From NCBI GenBank assembly GCA_030248295.1, contig JASANH010000254.1, positions 62,001 to 126,000 on the forward strand: a stretch of 64,000 bases of DNA. The letters are read 5' to 3'. The translations under genes were made by a program, and so were the position numbers. Numbering within the stretch: position 1 is the stretch's first letter; the number at the start of each line of letters is the position of its first letter. Source of the DNA: Mesodorylaimus sp. YZB2_4. Taxonomy: Eukaryota > Nematoda > Enoplea > Dorylaimida > Dorylaimidae. Positions 22,840 to 33,240 of the stretch are shown here, one piece after another. The notes beneath the pieces were generated by a model, which did not search any database, was not told the origin of the DNA, and saw nothing but the letters and a program-made list of their open reading frames with translations.

Positions 22840-23205
22840 TGGACTATGTCTGGCCTATGTGTGCACTGGTTCAGGGAACCGGTCCGCCTCTCCTAAGTCA
22901 GGGCCAGCACGAGACCGAGAGCGAGGTCGAGGTCGAGTGACTGGTCTGATTGCAGGCATCGGTTTGGAACTAGTCTTGAGTGCCTGCTCTGAACTTGCTC
23001 TGTGAGCACTTCGGGCTCAGGTCCGTCAGAACCCCTTTGACGGCCGGCACGTGCGGCTGCTCCCCGAAATGTGAGTCTACACGGCCCTTGTGGTGTGGTG
23101 GCTAATAAACGATATTGCAAGGTGTCCGTGGACTGCGTGGGTTGGTTCCTGGCTTGAGCCATCCTCTGGTCAGCCCTAGATAGCCCTAGGGCGAGCCAAG
23201 GATTT
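22840..23205. repeat. Second copy of the 470-805 repeat core
   Basis: It shares the ordered blocks ctggcctat, cctctcctaagtcaggg, gagaccgaga, gacggccggc, gtctacacggcc and ccatcctctggtc with 470-805. It lacks the long terminal arms of that copy, so it is truncated or comes from a different insertion. Confidence 0.65.
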
Positions 23206-24575
23206 CAAACATGTCTCTTTGGGGACCACTAGGACTAATCGATTCACGGAAGAAGCAAAGAATAAGTTTTCTTAGAACTTGCGGGTGGGCGAAGAATGGT
23301 GGTGGATATGACAACACACTTGCATCACAACTGATGGTCATAGTTGACGCGAACGTACTTTATTAGTTTCCTCGCTGCACGATTACATGGCAGACAACAT
23401 GATAACAACACTTACTCCATCTTGCTCTCTTCATCTCTCCTCATTCATCCCCATCGCCCTGTGCCCTCTGATTTCTTCTTTCATCTTTATAGAATTAGTG
23501 AAGCTTAATTCTATCAGGTAATCAGTAAAGCTTGTTCATGTGCTTTTGCTTTGCGCTGTCATTCGTCTCGTCGCTACTCATTGTAGTCGTCGTCGTAATC
23601 GCTTCCCTGTTCGGGTGCCCACTCATCAAGAAATGGCACTGCAGACGCTCATTAGGCTGATCGCTCTTGGTATCTCCGATTCGTTCGACCCAGACTGGGT
23701 CACGGCCAAAGGAAGAAGCGATCCAGTCCGTCACCTCATCGCAGGTGGGTCCACGATCGATCTGATCACTCACATCGATTCGTGGCATATTAATTCCAGG
23801 GGCCGCTCCGCTATGTTCTCATCTGTGGTTGACTAATCCCGCATCTCTCGTTAAGATTCTTGCCAGACGTACTAGTATGTACTTTTCTGAAAGGTATCGT
23901 TTGACGTGGACTCAGTGCAGCGTTCATCAATCATGGAGGTAATTTCTTTCAAATCACTTGAGTTTAGTCCAACGCCTTCTCAGAAATGGTGCTCACACTT
24001 AATTAACATTCACGTGATAGAATCCTGGGATCCACGTGCAGAGCATTGGCTTTCAAGCTGCGCTGTGATCAATTGTATTGTGCATATATGCGCGAAATAA
24101 ATCTATACATATTTGTGATATTTGACAATGCAACGCATTCGAGAACAATTCCAATGGACGGAAGATCATTGGATGGAAGATTTCAAGAAAAATGGACGAG
24201 AGGCGATCAAATGCTAGGCAATGAGTTGTCGCGTCTTCTACGGCTCAATACGCATTTTATTGAAAATTGCAACGACCGAAATTCGAAGCTTCGTAAGCTT
24301 AAATCGTTCAAGAGAGGGGTAACTAGATAAAGGCTGTTTATCTAGGGTCCATCAAGATCTTTGCCTTGCGATATTTATTCGCGTCAAATTTGTGATTGTT
24401 TTGCCTTGCGGGAAATTCGAGTGATTTGCATGATGCATGACAAGCCGGGAAGTCAGGAAATGAAGTTAGGTCACAGAAAACTTCACTCATACATTTTACG
24501 ATCACTCACATCGATCGATCAGGAATCGATTTCTGATCACGATGACATCACCTAGTACCTGACAGTGTCATTTGA

Positions 24576-25560
24576 TCACTTGAGGCATTTGTCGATGATG
24601 ACGATGGCCATGGCAGTCACGCCCGCCACCACGGCGTACTCGGCCGCCTTGCCGACCACGAACCCAGTGGTGCCACGCGTCCCGCCTCCACGATCATCGT
24701 TCCACTTCTCGTCCCGATCGCTGACTTGCCTTAGCGTGTCCTCGTACCAGTCGACGCCCCCTTTACTCTGAAACCAAAATGTCGATTTGAATTCGCAGCC
24801 TGGACTTCTAATGACAGCCTGACATTGAGAGACGCTACGCGAGATCGATCATTCGTTGACGCTTTCGTGAACTGACAATACTGAATCGCAGAAAACATCG
24901 CTACTTTTAAGAGCTATAAAAATTGCCCCGCTCCGTCCATCCAGCGCACGATCTTCTGCACAACTGGCTTTGGCGGACAGAAGTGGGCGCGTCGATCCCG
25001 CAATAGCTCACATTTGCCATACGCAGACACTTCAAACAGAATGGCAGCGAACTCACCGGGTTCAACTTCATGGCCTGGTTCCTGCGCACTCGCCGAGCGA
25101 ACCTGGATGTCGGACTCAACTTGGCCGAGTCTTGATCAGAATCGGTGTCACGCCTGGTCGGACGACGCTGAAGGCGGGGGGTCGACTGGGCGCGACACTG
25201 GGGGCAGCATTGGGGACAGCATCCGTCACCACCAGTCACCACTGGCACCAACTGCACGCCCTGGTACGCACCGCCGTCCTCGACCGACTTCGTGCTTTTC
25301 TGAGCCCGCGGTTTCTTGGATTTCTTGCGCTGCTTTTCCTTCAAATTTTTACGACGAGCACGCGCGCGACTTCGCCACGGAACATTGAACGACGACTTCT
25401 CCGAGCTGGGCGCTGAACGGCTCTGCAACGCGTACATGCGTAGAATCTCATAGAATCCCTGAAAAGTATTCCAACTCACCCTGCCACTGGTCCGACTCTG
25501 ATCGCTCTGACTATCCATCTTCGTCGGGGCCATTGGTGGCGGTGATAAACCATTCGGCAT
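24576..25560 (-). CDS. Orphan basic protein with C-terminal membrane anchor (two exons)
   Basis: Exon 1 (25560-25057) opens with an ATG and ends at a consensus donor (GTGAGT). Exon 2 (24767-24576) starts after TTTGGTTTCAG and ends at TGA. Both join in phase 0 to 231 codons. There is no signal peptide. The middle is strongly basic (RSRARARRKNLKEKQRKKSKK, about residues 60-85) and could be a nuclear signal or RNA-binding patch. A CCPQCCPQC cluster follows. The C-terminus has one hydrophobic stretch (AAEYAVVAGVTAMAIVII) just before a short basic tail, as in tail-anchored proteins. I recognise no family. Phase agreement and open frame support a real gene; the start could be any of three close in-frame ATGs. 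Confidence 0.55.
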
Positions 25561-25776
25561 TTCTCTCGAGTCCAAGATCACGCGCGACAACACAGCGACC
25601 GACTGTGCAATGCGAGCGTTGCCCTAAAAATGACTTCGGGCAGCTTCTATTCCAGAGCAGTGTAAAGTGTTGCAGTGATCTGCAGGCGCGGGTTCAATTT
25701 CCGCTCGAAGCAAACGCTTTGTGAACTCATGTTTAAAAATCTTAAACCTCTGTCAGAGCTGTGGTAGCGTACCAGT

Positions 25777-27035
25777 CAGTAACAGCTAGCGTTGATACAG
25801 TTAACTGAAACTGAAACTGAATCTCCTCGCCAAAGCTGAATTTAACTGTAACTAAACCTTTTTAGAATCAGTTAAATTCAGTTTTCGAGTACTACGCTTT
25901 TGAAAATTAGTAATCTGTTTGCGGCTGTTCGTGCAGATCTCAAAGAGAAACGAAACGCAGCTAGACGCATTGCTGGTTCGAATCATCTTACTCGCGAGTT
26001 GGAGGTGTATTTTGTTATCCTTAAAACGCTAGTTATCGTAAAAAATCGATCCCTTCGAGTTTTGGTCCAAATGTAGAGAAGTTGCAAGATCTTCGCCAAT
26101 ATTGTAGTGCTTTATCATTTCCTGCAGGCTAGCGCCGAGTGAAAGATTTATAAGCTAGGCGAGGTCCAAGTTGAAAAGCAGTCGGTATGATTAAAATAAA
26201 ATAAAAGTACCTACAGTTTATGAAAAAGGGTTTCTCCAATTTCAATCATTTTATCACAAACATTTTAATCTTCAAACATTCTCTTTGATCTTAGGAAGTT
26301 TTGCCAACCAGTAAGTTGAACTTGACATGCTCACGTGTTCGATAATCAACAAGTTCCTGGAGTGAAAGAAAGCTCTACTGAAAATATTTGGCCCTAATGG
26401 CCAGCTGGTCAGCAGCGGTCAGCTCCTAAAATCTTGCGGGTTTTTTAAATTCGTGTGTTGCGAGGCGACAAAAAGTTGAGAAACACTCGCAGGGTTATTC
26501 TGAACCCGCTGCTCAGGTTATAGGCTTTGGTTCCGTCTTCTAGACTTCTGGTTCTGAATTTTTTTGCACGAAAAACCTGACGAGCTAAATATTTTGCGCA
26601 GAGCTTTCTTTTGGACCACAAGAAATTACAGTCATGAGCTATGGAATTAGAATTAGAACGGCTACAAGGTTCAGGTACTTGGTCTGTGTGCGGACTTGTT
26701 GGTGGGTGGACTGTCGAGACATGGTCGTGCATCGCTGTGCTCATAAAGGACCCTCTGGTGTTGACTTTGGTCTTTACTGCGCCTTGTGAGCCGTTAAAAG
26801 TCTTAAATGCGGAAGAGTAGTTATTTGAATGAAGAAAAGTGGAGATTCTTCTTGTCAAGTGTTCACATCTTGATGCGAAATGCTTTTTAAGGAAAAATTG
26901 AATCATTCAGTTAAATTCAGTTAGATGAACCTTCTGAGATCCAGTCAAGTGTAACTGAAACTGAATCTATTCGGAGATTCAGTCAACTGAAACTGAATCT
27001 TTTTTCCAAAACTGTATCAACGCCAGTAACAGCTA
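25777..27035. mobile_element. 1235-bp inverted-repeat transposon with a perfect 12-bp target duplication
   Basis: The element spans 25789-27023. Its ends are GCGTTGATACAG and the exact complement CTGTATCAACGC. Identical 12-mers (cagtaacagcta) flank it at 25777-25788 and 27024-27035. Both subterminal zones carry repeats of aactgaaactgaatc and cagttaaattcag. A 153-codon minus-strand frame inside (26906-26445) is Ser/Thr/Arg-rich with no transposase motif seen. A 12-bp duplication is longer than usual for hAT (8), piggyBac (4) or Mutator (9-11), so the superfamily is open. Confidence 0.75.
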
Positions 27036-28185
27036 ATTGTACGATGGCATTACATATACTGCATATTCTTGAATTAAAACACACAATGATCCACTGACAA
27101 ATTCATCAGGTTATTCACGTGCATTGCATTTTTTTTTCAGAAATCGAATATATGTAGCGCCCAAAAGAGAATCGAAACATTTTTCAAACTCTTTTTTACG
27201 GCAGAGTCAAAAGTCAAAAAAGTGCTTTTTCTTTCACCAAATTTCGTCTTGACCAAACCAACGTGGCCCCCCTTCCCCAAGCGCTTCAAATAAGAAAAAT
27301 GCAGACGCTAAACGCGCTCCCGCCTAGCGTTATCCATAAGCAACGAATGTCAGAATTACTAAATGGGCAGAGTTTGTTGTTCGAAAAAAGCGAAAAACAG
27401 AATTTTTTAATGCATGTTAGCATTTGTAGAATCTTCCCCGTTTTTATCCTCTGCGAACGTACTGTACGAACAGGCACGATCGGGATGCGCATCAACAGAC
27501 AGCATCTTGCATCTCATTCAAGCCTTGCCGAATCATACGATGATGTTATTGATATACTGGCCTGATGTGAATGCAATGAAATGTGTGCTACTGGTTCACA
27601 GCACTTGAGCACTTTTGGAGTGGGCGCGCACAGTCAGCTCATGGTTATCACGCCCATTGCACTCAGTCGGCATTAGCAATGTTCACATTCCTCGACTGTC
27701 TGGCACAAAAGTGGAGCCTCATTCCGACATACATTCCTTCACTGGACATTCACTTATGTGATGAAATAATAATATAGCTAGTAATTGATTCCTATCCAGT
27801 TTTTCCTGAAATTAGGGTGCTATGCGCAATCATGTTTCGTGCTTTCAGGAGATCTGGATTTTTACTACGTTGGATTTAATCTGGAATAATAATTTGCACA
27901 TGAAACGGGGTTGGAGTCTTGCGCAGTCTACATAGTAGCCATGATTAGAGCGGGGGAACATAACATGGCCGAAGCTGATATGCGATCAAACAGAAAAAAA
28001 AATCGCGAAAAATCTCAAGCATAGAAACAGGACCTTCGAAAGTAAAATTGAGTTTCAGCACGGAATCACGACTTTACATTGCTAGTCCTAAAAGAGCATC
28101 GGTGCGAGAAACTTGCCATTCGAGAACTCTTCATGGTGTGAGGCAGCTTCTGAAGTGATTCGCTGTGCAAGAGAACACGAAGACG
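27036..28185. other. Intergenic stretch
   Basis: I see no gene, repeat or regulatory site I can support here. It probably contains the promoter of the gene starting at 28186. Confidence 0.4.
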
Positions 28186-29457
28186 ATGAAAGCTACGAAA
28201 AGTGCGAAATCTTCGATCGCTTTAGAAACGAATGCGTCCAGCAAGAAACCATCGGGGTCGAAGCTGGCCAGTGAGAAAAAACCATCGGGGAAGAATGCTT
28301 CAGCCGCCTCCTTGATGGAACAACCGTACGAAATAGTGAACCCGCGTAATTTTTTCAAAAAAAGTTCGGTGATGGACAAAAGCGGAAAACCAATGGGACG
28401 CCGTTGGTGGAATAAGAAGGGCAAGAAACATAAGCAAAGAACCGTGACCTTACTGATCGTTTGCTTCACCGTCCTCATCGTGATCATCGTCGCTCTGATT
28501 ATCGGCGGTGTTATCTACATGTACCAGAAACACGAGGAAACTGCCGCCCGTTTCGACAGTCCCCTGACAACCAAAACGGCTTTGTGTCGAGCTCATGCGA
28601 AAGAAGCGAAAAATGTGGAACCTGAATGCGTCCACGAAGACAAAAACAAGTACCACAATTGTAGGGAGACTGTCTGCAATACGATCAAACTTTCCATATC
28701 TACGCAAGATAACGATTTGCAGACTCAGCTCACCCAGGTCAGCCATAAATTTAAGAGTGACAGAAACAACGATTACGCCGATTGTGGCAACGCTACGACG
28801 CCATCGCAACAATGGTGCATCGATGGATTGTGCGAAAATTCCAGTCTCCCCGCAAAACATTGGTGGCCGAAGCTTCCTTTTTCTGGTAAGACGGTCCTGG
28901 CCGTGCGTCAAATCAAAGACATGCCATGCATCGAGGTCAGATCGGAAGGCGCCAGAATCCTGTTCAACAATCTGGTCTCGTGGTACGTCGGCGGATGCGG
29001 CGAGAGCTACTGTCCCGACTTCTGCAACAAAAGCTGCTCCCATCCGCTGGCCAAGTATGGTTTCCGACTGGGCTTCTTCCACTGCGATCTCAGCGCCAAT
29101 CCTGTGACGGGCGTTCGCAACGCCGAGTGCGATCTCAATGACCTGGTCAAAGTGTTCAAGTGCCACGAGTGCGAGTCGTACGCACGAAAGAAGGAGAAGG
29201 AGGAGCAAGCCAAGTACTTGTCTGCGGCTTGTGGAATTCACACTACCATTTCTGGGTCGGCACTGACAGGGTGTCATATGTTATGTTTCAATAACAATTC
29301 AATCATGGTTCGGTTCCCATCTGGCGCGAGGTGCTTGTACACAGGGAACAAGTATCAGGACAAGGAAGGGGTCTGCGTGCTCGGAATGTGCCTGCCGCTG
29401 GAAACAGAGGATCAATGGTCGCCCAAAGTGAAGACTCTCATGAAGAAACCCGAATGA
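28186..29457 (+). CDS. Type II single-pass membrane protein, cysteine-rich, intronless
   Basis: One frame of 423 codons runs from ATG 28186 to TGA. The first 85 residues or so are hydrophilic and Lys/Ser-rich, with a repeated KKPSGSK/KKPSGKN motif, and end in a basic block (KKGKKHKQR). A strong hydrophobic helix (about 87-110, LLIVCFTVLIVIIVALIIGGVIY) follows. With no signal peptide and positive charges before the helix, the topology should be cytoplasmic N-terminus and outside C-terminus. The outer part is cysteine-rich with sequons (NAT, NSS, NKS). The last 70 residues (CHMLCFNNN ... GARCLYTG ... EGVCVLGMCLP) resemble the cysteine-rich C-xxx-G-x-C ending seen in ADAMTS-type and some arthropod secreted proteins, but no protease domain is present. 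Membership is uncertain and function unknown. Confidence 0.75.
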   Translation: MKATKSAKSSIALETNASSKKPSGSKLASEKKPSGKNASAASLMEQPYEIVNPRNFFKKSSVMDKSGKPMGRRWWNKKGKKHKQRTVTLLIVCFTVLIVIIVALIIGGVIYMYQKHEETAARFDSPLTTKTALCRAHAKEAKNVEPECVHEDKNKYHNCRETVCNTIKLSISTQDNDLQTQLTQVSHKFKSDRNNDYADCGNATTPSQQWCIDGLCENSSLPAKHWWPKLPFSGKTVLAVRQIKDMPCIEVRSEGARILFNNLVSWYVGGCGESYCPDFCNKSCSHPLAKYGFRLGFFHCDLSANPVTGVRNAECDLNDLVKVFKCHECESYARKKEKEEQAKYLSAACGIHTTISGSALTGCHMLCFNNNSIMVRFPSGARCLYTGNKYQDKEGVCVLGMCLPLETEDQWSPKVKTLMKKPE

Positions 29458-30187
29458 TCTATGATTTGGTTTCGAGCTCTACTAACCAAGGTTTTGTGTT
29501 TTCCTGCTGATCTACAAGTGCTCGTTGCTGAGGTTTAGGTTTTTAAGTGACTCGTGAAAGGTTCGTCTTGTAATCGTACGAAATGTGTGGAGGCTGGTGG
29601 GGTAATCTAATCTCTGATCTCAGCGCCAGGGGCTATCCATAAAGGGTGACCGCAGCCCAAGGGGGATGTATACAGGGTTCGCAAAAATGCTGTCAGGCGA
29701 GGCGACCGTAAGTTGCCAAAGTTCGGCTCGTTTCATACATTGTGCAGCATAGCAAAGGAATTTGAGGGATATTCTGGCGGGTGACCATCGACGTATACAC
29801 ACCATATTTTTCAAAACTTCAAAAATTTAAATTTTTTGCTTCAAGCCGATTATGGCCATTTCACAAAGGCAAAATGTCCTTTAAAACCTGTGCGCTAGAA
29901 GTAGTGACAGAAATTTTCTGTTGACAGTTCCAGTGATTTATGGCTTTAATTGGGTTTCTCTTGAAAAAGTGGCCAGAAGATGTTGGTATTCTGTGAAAGG
30001 TTTTCAAAAAGCGGGACTCGTCCCGCTCTTGGGAGGTTTTTTAAACAGAATAGCAACGACTTCTGACCACTTTTTGAAAAGAAAACAAATTGTAGACATA
30101 AATCAAGAAAGCTTTCGGCAGGAAAGTTCTGTCAATTCAGTAGCGCAAGGATTTTAAGGAATGGGAGGCCTCGATTTTCGGCAATTT
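29458..30187. other. Intergenic stretch
   Basis: No gene is supported. It begins with the 3' flank of the upstream intronless gene and ends at the target duplication of the Harbinger element. Confidence 0.4.
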
Positions 30188-30481
30188 CTGAGGCCGTACC
30201 ATAGAAAGCAGGTAGGGGGTATTTTTTGGTAAAAGATAGGCCTACCTCGAGGTAGAGGCAGGGTTACCCTTACCTTACCAGTACCACAGAAAGAGCAGGT
30301 AAAGGGAGCTAATTGGTAGAGGTAGGTGTCTGCCCTTATCATTTGGCTACCCTGCTCTAAAGGAGGGCAGCCAACGGGCAGGGAAAGAAATCAATACGAA
30401 AGAGCGCGCAAAAGATGGGACGACAGCAGGATGATAGACAGCGGGTAGGATGAGGTAGTCGACTTATTTAAATGCAGAAAA

Positions 30482-30957
30482 ATGGCAGCCTTTCTTGATT
30501 TTTTTGGCGATGATGAAGCGGAACAAATGGAAAGAAATAATTTGAATGGTGCATTCCAAAAACGATACCGATTTTCCAAAACAACATTCGGATTCATAAC
30601 TGATTTATTGCGGGATTCATTGGAGCTTTATCGGTCGCAGTTCAAGTAGCAATTGCCGTTCGAAACTATGCTACTGGCAGCTTCCAAATGACTGTTGGCG
30701 ACACACTGAATATCTCTCAGCAAGCTGCGTTCAAGGCGCTAGACACTTTCTCTCGCGCTGTGGACGAGCAGTTATTTGATAGATTCGTTTATTTCCCAAC
30801 TGATTTAGTGGCATTACGATCAGTCAAGCTTAAGGGAGGAGAGGAAGGTAACGATAATGGAGGAGGTAATAATGGAGAGGAAGGGAACGATGACTGCAAT
30901 GAGCCTGACGTTTTTTTGAACATAAATGAAAATGGTATTGCACGTCGCGCAGGCTGA
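30482..30957 (+). pseudogene. Harbinger transposase remnant (HARBI1-like N-terminal part)
   Basis: From ATG 30482 a frame encodes a short acidic start (FLDFFGDDEAEQ) and FSKTTFGFITDLL, the family's N-terminal region, then hits a TAG at about 30647. In another frame the protein continues with AIAVRNYATGSFQ, TVGDTLNISQQAAFKAL and FSRAVDEQ, the helix-turn-helix part of Harbinger transposases. It then degenerates into a Gly/Asn/Glu repeat. The DDE catalytic region is absent. A frameshift with stop and a missing catalytic half make it inactive. Confidence 0.75.
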
Positions 30958-31138
30958 TACAAAGTGCAGCGATGTAATACATTTATACAATATGGTATAC
31001 CGTAAAGTGAATGACCCCTTCTGTACCAAATGCACGCCTACTGTACTGTACAAGGCAAAAAATGTCAGTCTGTATTTTATCAACATCGCAACAACACTGT
31101 ACCTCTCTCCCAGGGAATACCTACCTCCCAAAGTACCA

Positions 31139-31789
31139 CTAAGCGAATGTATGTCCTCTACCAGTCTCTACTAGATTTCTTATAGCACACATGGCTTCTT
31201 TGGTGGCTATAGCCGCTTTTTTCACTTCGACTAATACTGATTTCAATTCATCGATTGCGTCAACTTTTTTCATAGCCAGTTCAGCTTGAGCATTCGATGC
31301 CCTGATTTGGGCTTGCAATGCCTCGATTTGGATTTGACGAAGATCAGCATTGGACGGTGGCGCAGGCAATGTTGATTTTGTGGAGAGAGGCTCTCGTTGC
31401 AATGCGACTTCGCTAATCGATGCCAGTGATGAATTGGTCGATTGCTGTTCGATGGGTGGGATTCTGAGCAACAGAATATCATCCTCGTCTGGTATATCTT
31501 GGTCTTGGCGCAGTCGTTTCGCAGAGGGCGCACTACTGGTACCAACAATAAGCCATTCGCGAGAATCAGCCAGTCCTTTCCATGCAGGAGAGTCTTTGTG
31601 CACTGTAAGAATTTCTAGTTCAACTTGAGTGAGACTGGGTTCTCCAATGCCACCACCAGTCACCCGTTGTGATTTTTTAGCTTTTACTGATTTATCCTTG
31701 ACTTTGCTGGCCAAATATTTGGGGAAATTTTGCAATTGAGTAGTCCTACGTTTCTGATCCGGATTGATCGCTGCGACGAGCTGAGCCAT
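31139..31789 (-). CDS. Harbinger Myb/SANT-like accessory protein
   Basis: Harbinger elements carry a second protein with a Myb/SANT-like DNA-binding domain that helps the transposase reach the nucleus and the ends. The frame reads MAQLVAAINPDQKRRTTQLQ, and the open frame continues upstream without an ATG (AWDE, then KSADANKLK, then ETEYELRST), where the first Myb helix would lie. This suggests a 5' exon or a lost start. A Lys-rich stretch (KVKDKSVKAKKSQR) and a linker follow. The C-terminal part (about residues 140-200) is a predicted coiled coil rich in Gln/Ala (IQIEALQAQIRASNAQ). It sits inside the composite element, opposite to the transposase remnant, as in other Harbingers. Probably not expressed as a full protein. 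Confidence 0.65.
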   Translation of the reverse strand: MAQLVAAINPDQKRRTTQLQNFPKYLASKVKDKSVKAKKSQRVTGGGIGEPSLTQVELEILTVHKDSPAWKGLADSREWLIVGTSSAPSAKRLRQDQDIPDEDDILLLRIPPIEQQSTNSSLASISEVALQREPLSTKSTLPAPPSNADLRQIQIEALQAQIRASNAQAELAMKKVDAIDELKSVLVEVKKAAIATKEAMCAIRNLVETGRGHTFA

Positions 31790-33240
31790 TTCATCCCATG
31801 CTTTGGCCTTTAGTTTGTTAGCGTCGGCACTTTTCGATTTTTGAAGTAAAATCGTCGATCGTAATTCGTATTCTGTTTCCTTCCAAGTGCAGACTTATCA
31901 GCGCAGTTAAACAGAAAAACGAAATGAATTGCTGGTAGCAAAGATCGGGTAGTTCTACCTTTTCCCAACCCGCATTTCGTGGTAGCGGTAGGCCTGTCTC
32001 TATCTCTACTTATTACCAAATGGTAATCCTATCTGTTGGTACCCCCCTACCTCTCCAAAACGGTAGTGCCCTACCTCTATCTGCTTTCTGTGGTACGGGT
32101 GAGTCAGATATTTTCAGGCTGGTGTTTCTTATCGCAAAGGGCGTGATATTCAAACAGTGGCCTGATAGAGACTACGCGAGGCTGCTGTTGCAGTTGTCGC
32201 TCACGAGGACCGCCCAGTGCTGGATGGCTGCGTGGCCCTTTGTTTGTCTTTCTCTGGGCCTATCGATTATGCGTCTTCACGTTTGCACGAAACGAACATG
32301 ACACAAGACACTAGACATGACTCATCAGGTGCAGCCAATACAAGAAGTTTGTGCAAAGCAGTGATAAAACATGCTAATTGTCAGTGTTTGCACCACAATA
32401 TGAGAAGCTGGTAACGACTATAAGCAAACCTGGCGATCGAAACGACACAATGTCAGTCTGATGCAAGTTCCCTATCACACCAAGAATGAAGCGGTGCGTG
32501 GCCGAGAGGAACAAGGCGTTGGATTGCAAACTGTGATTGTTCTAGGGTGATCGTTCGACCTCCACTTCGTCCATAAGTTTTCCGTTCTTCGTTGCGCATC
32601 GTCACGTGTGACAGGTGGCGTTTCTAGTCGCCCTAGCCTTTTCCCCCTGCCCTCTGGACCCGTACCACAGAAAGCAGATAGAGGTAGGGCACTACCGTTT
32701 GGTAGCGATAGGGGGTGCCAAAAGATAGGATTACCATTCGGTAACGGGTAGAGATAGAGACAGGCCTACCGCTACCACTAAATGCGGGTAGGGAAAAGAT
32801 TCAACTACCTGATCTTTACTGCCAGCAATCCATAACGTTTTTCTGTTAAACTCCGCTAATAAGTCTGCACTTGGAAGGAAACACGTTTTTCTACCCATTA
32901 TCAGTGGCGGCAACACATAAAATAGCCATGGCTGCCGGGGAGAAAGGCTGACATTTAGATAGATCGACTACCTTATGCTACCCATTGTCTATCATCCTGT
33001 GCAGCCGTCCCTTCTTTTGCGCGCTCTTTCGTATTGATTTCTTTCCCTACCCGTTGGCTACCCTCCTCTAGAGCAGGGTAGCCAAATGATAGGGGTAGAC
33101 ATCCACCTCTACCAGTTGGCTCCCTCTAGCTGCTCTTTCTGTGGTACTGGTAAGGGTAAGTATAGCCCTGTCTCTACCTCCAGGTAGGCCTATCTTTGCT
33201 AAAAGGTACCCCCTACCTGCTTTCTGTGGTACGGCCTCTG

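Larger units (their letters stand above)
21211..24575. other. Intergenic stretch with dispersed repeats
   Basis: No gene is supported. A SINE-like copy (22685-22825, minus) is directly followed by a partial copy (22840-23205) of the repeat core found at 470-805. The remainder is AT-rich without recognisable content. Confidence 0.4.
30188..33240. mobile_element. PIF/Harbinger composite element with 3-bp target duplication
   Basis: The outer ends are AGGCCGTACCA (from 30191) and its complement ending at 33237, each flanked by CTG (30188-30190 and 33238-33240). A 3-bp duplication is the Harbinger habit. Terminal inverted repeats extend about 290 bp (to about 30480, and from about 32945). A second inverted pair, 31875-32099 against 32659-32885, lies inside and carries the same end motif (ccgtaccacagaaagcag). 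Position 30191-32099 holds transposase and Myb-like frames. 32659-33237 looks like an internally deleted copy in opposite orientation, and 32100-32658 is the spacer. Confidence 0.8.

Noticed and set aside
25459..25479. A 21-nt GT..AG segment in exon 1 of the tail-anchored orphan gene
   Set aside because: The segment has donor- and acceptor-like ends and keeps frame, but 21 nt is too short for an animal spliceosomal intron. It is read as coding.
26445..26906. 153-codon frame inside the 12-bp-duplication element, considered as a transposase
   Set aside because: It shows no DDE/D, zinc-finger or other transposase motif, and the composition looks random. The element is treated as non-autonomous.
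28450..29277. Long minus-strand open frame of 275 codons
   Set aside because: It lies fully antisense to the intronless membrane-protein gene. It is Val/Leu/Arg-rich with no start context or domain, and is best read as a shadow of the real codons.
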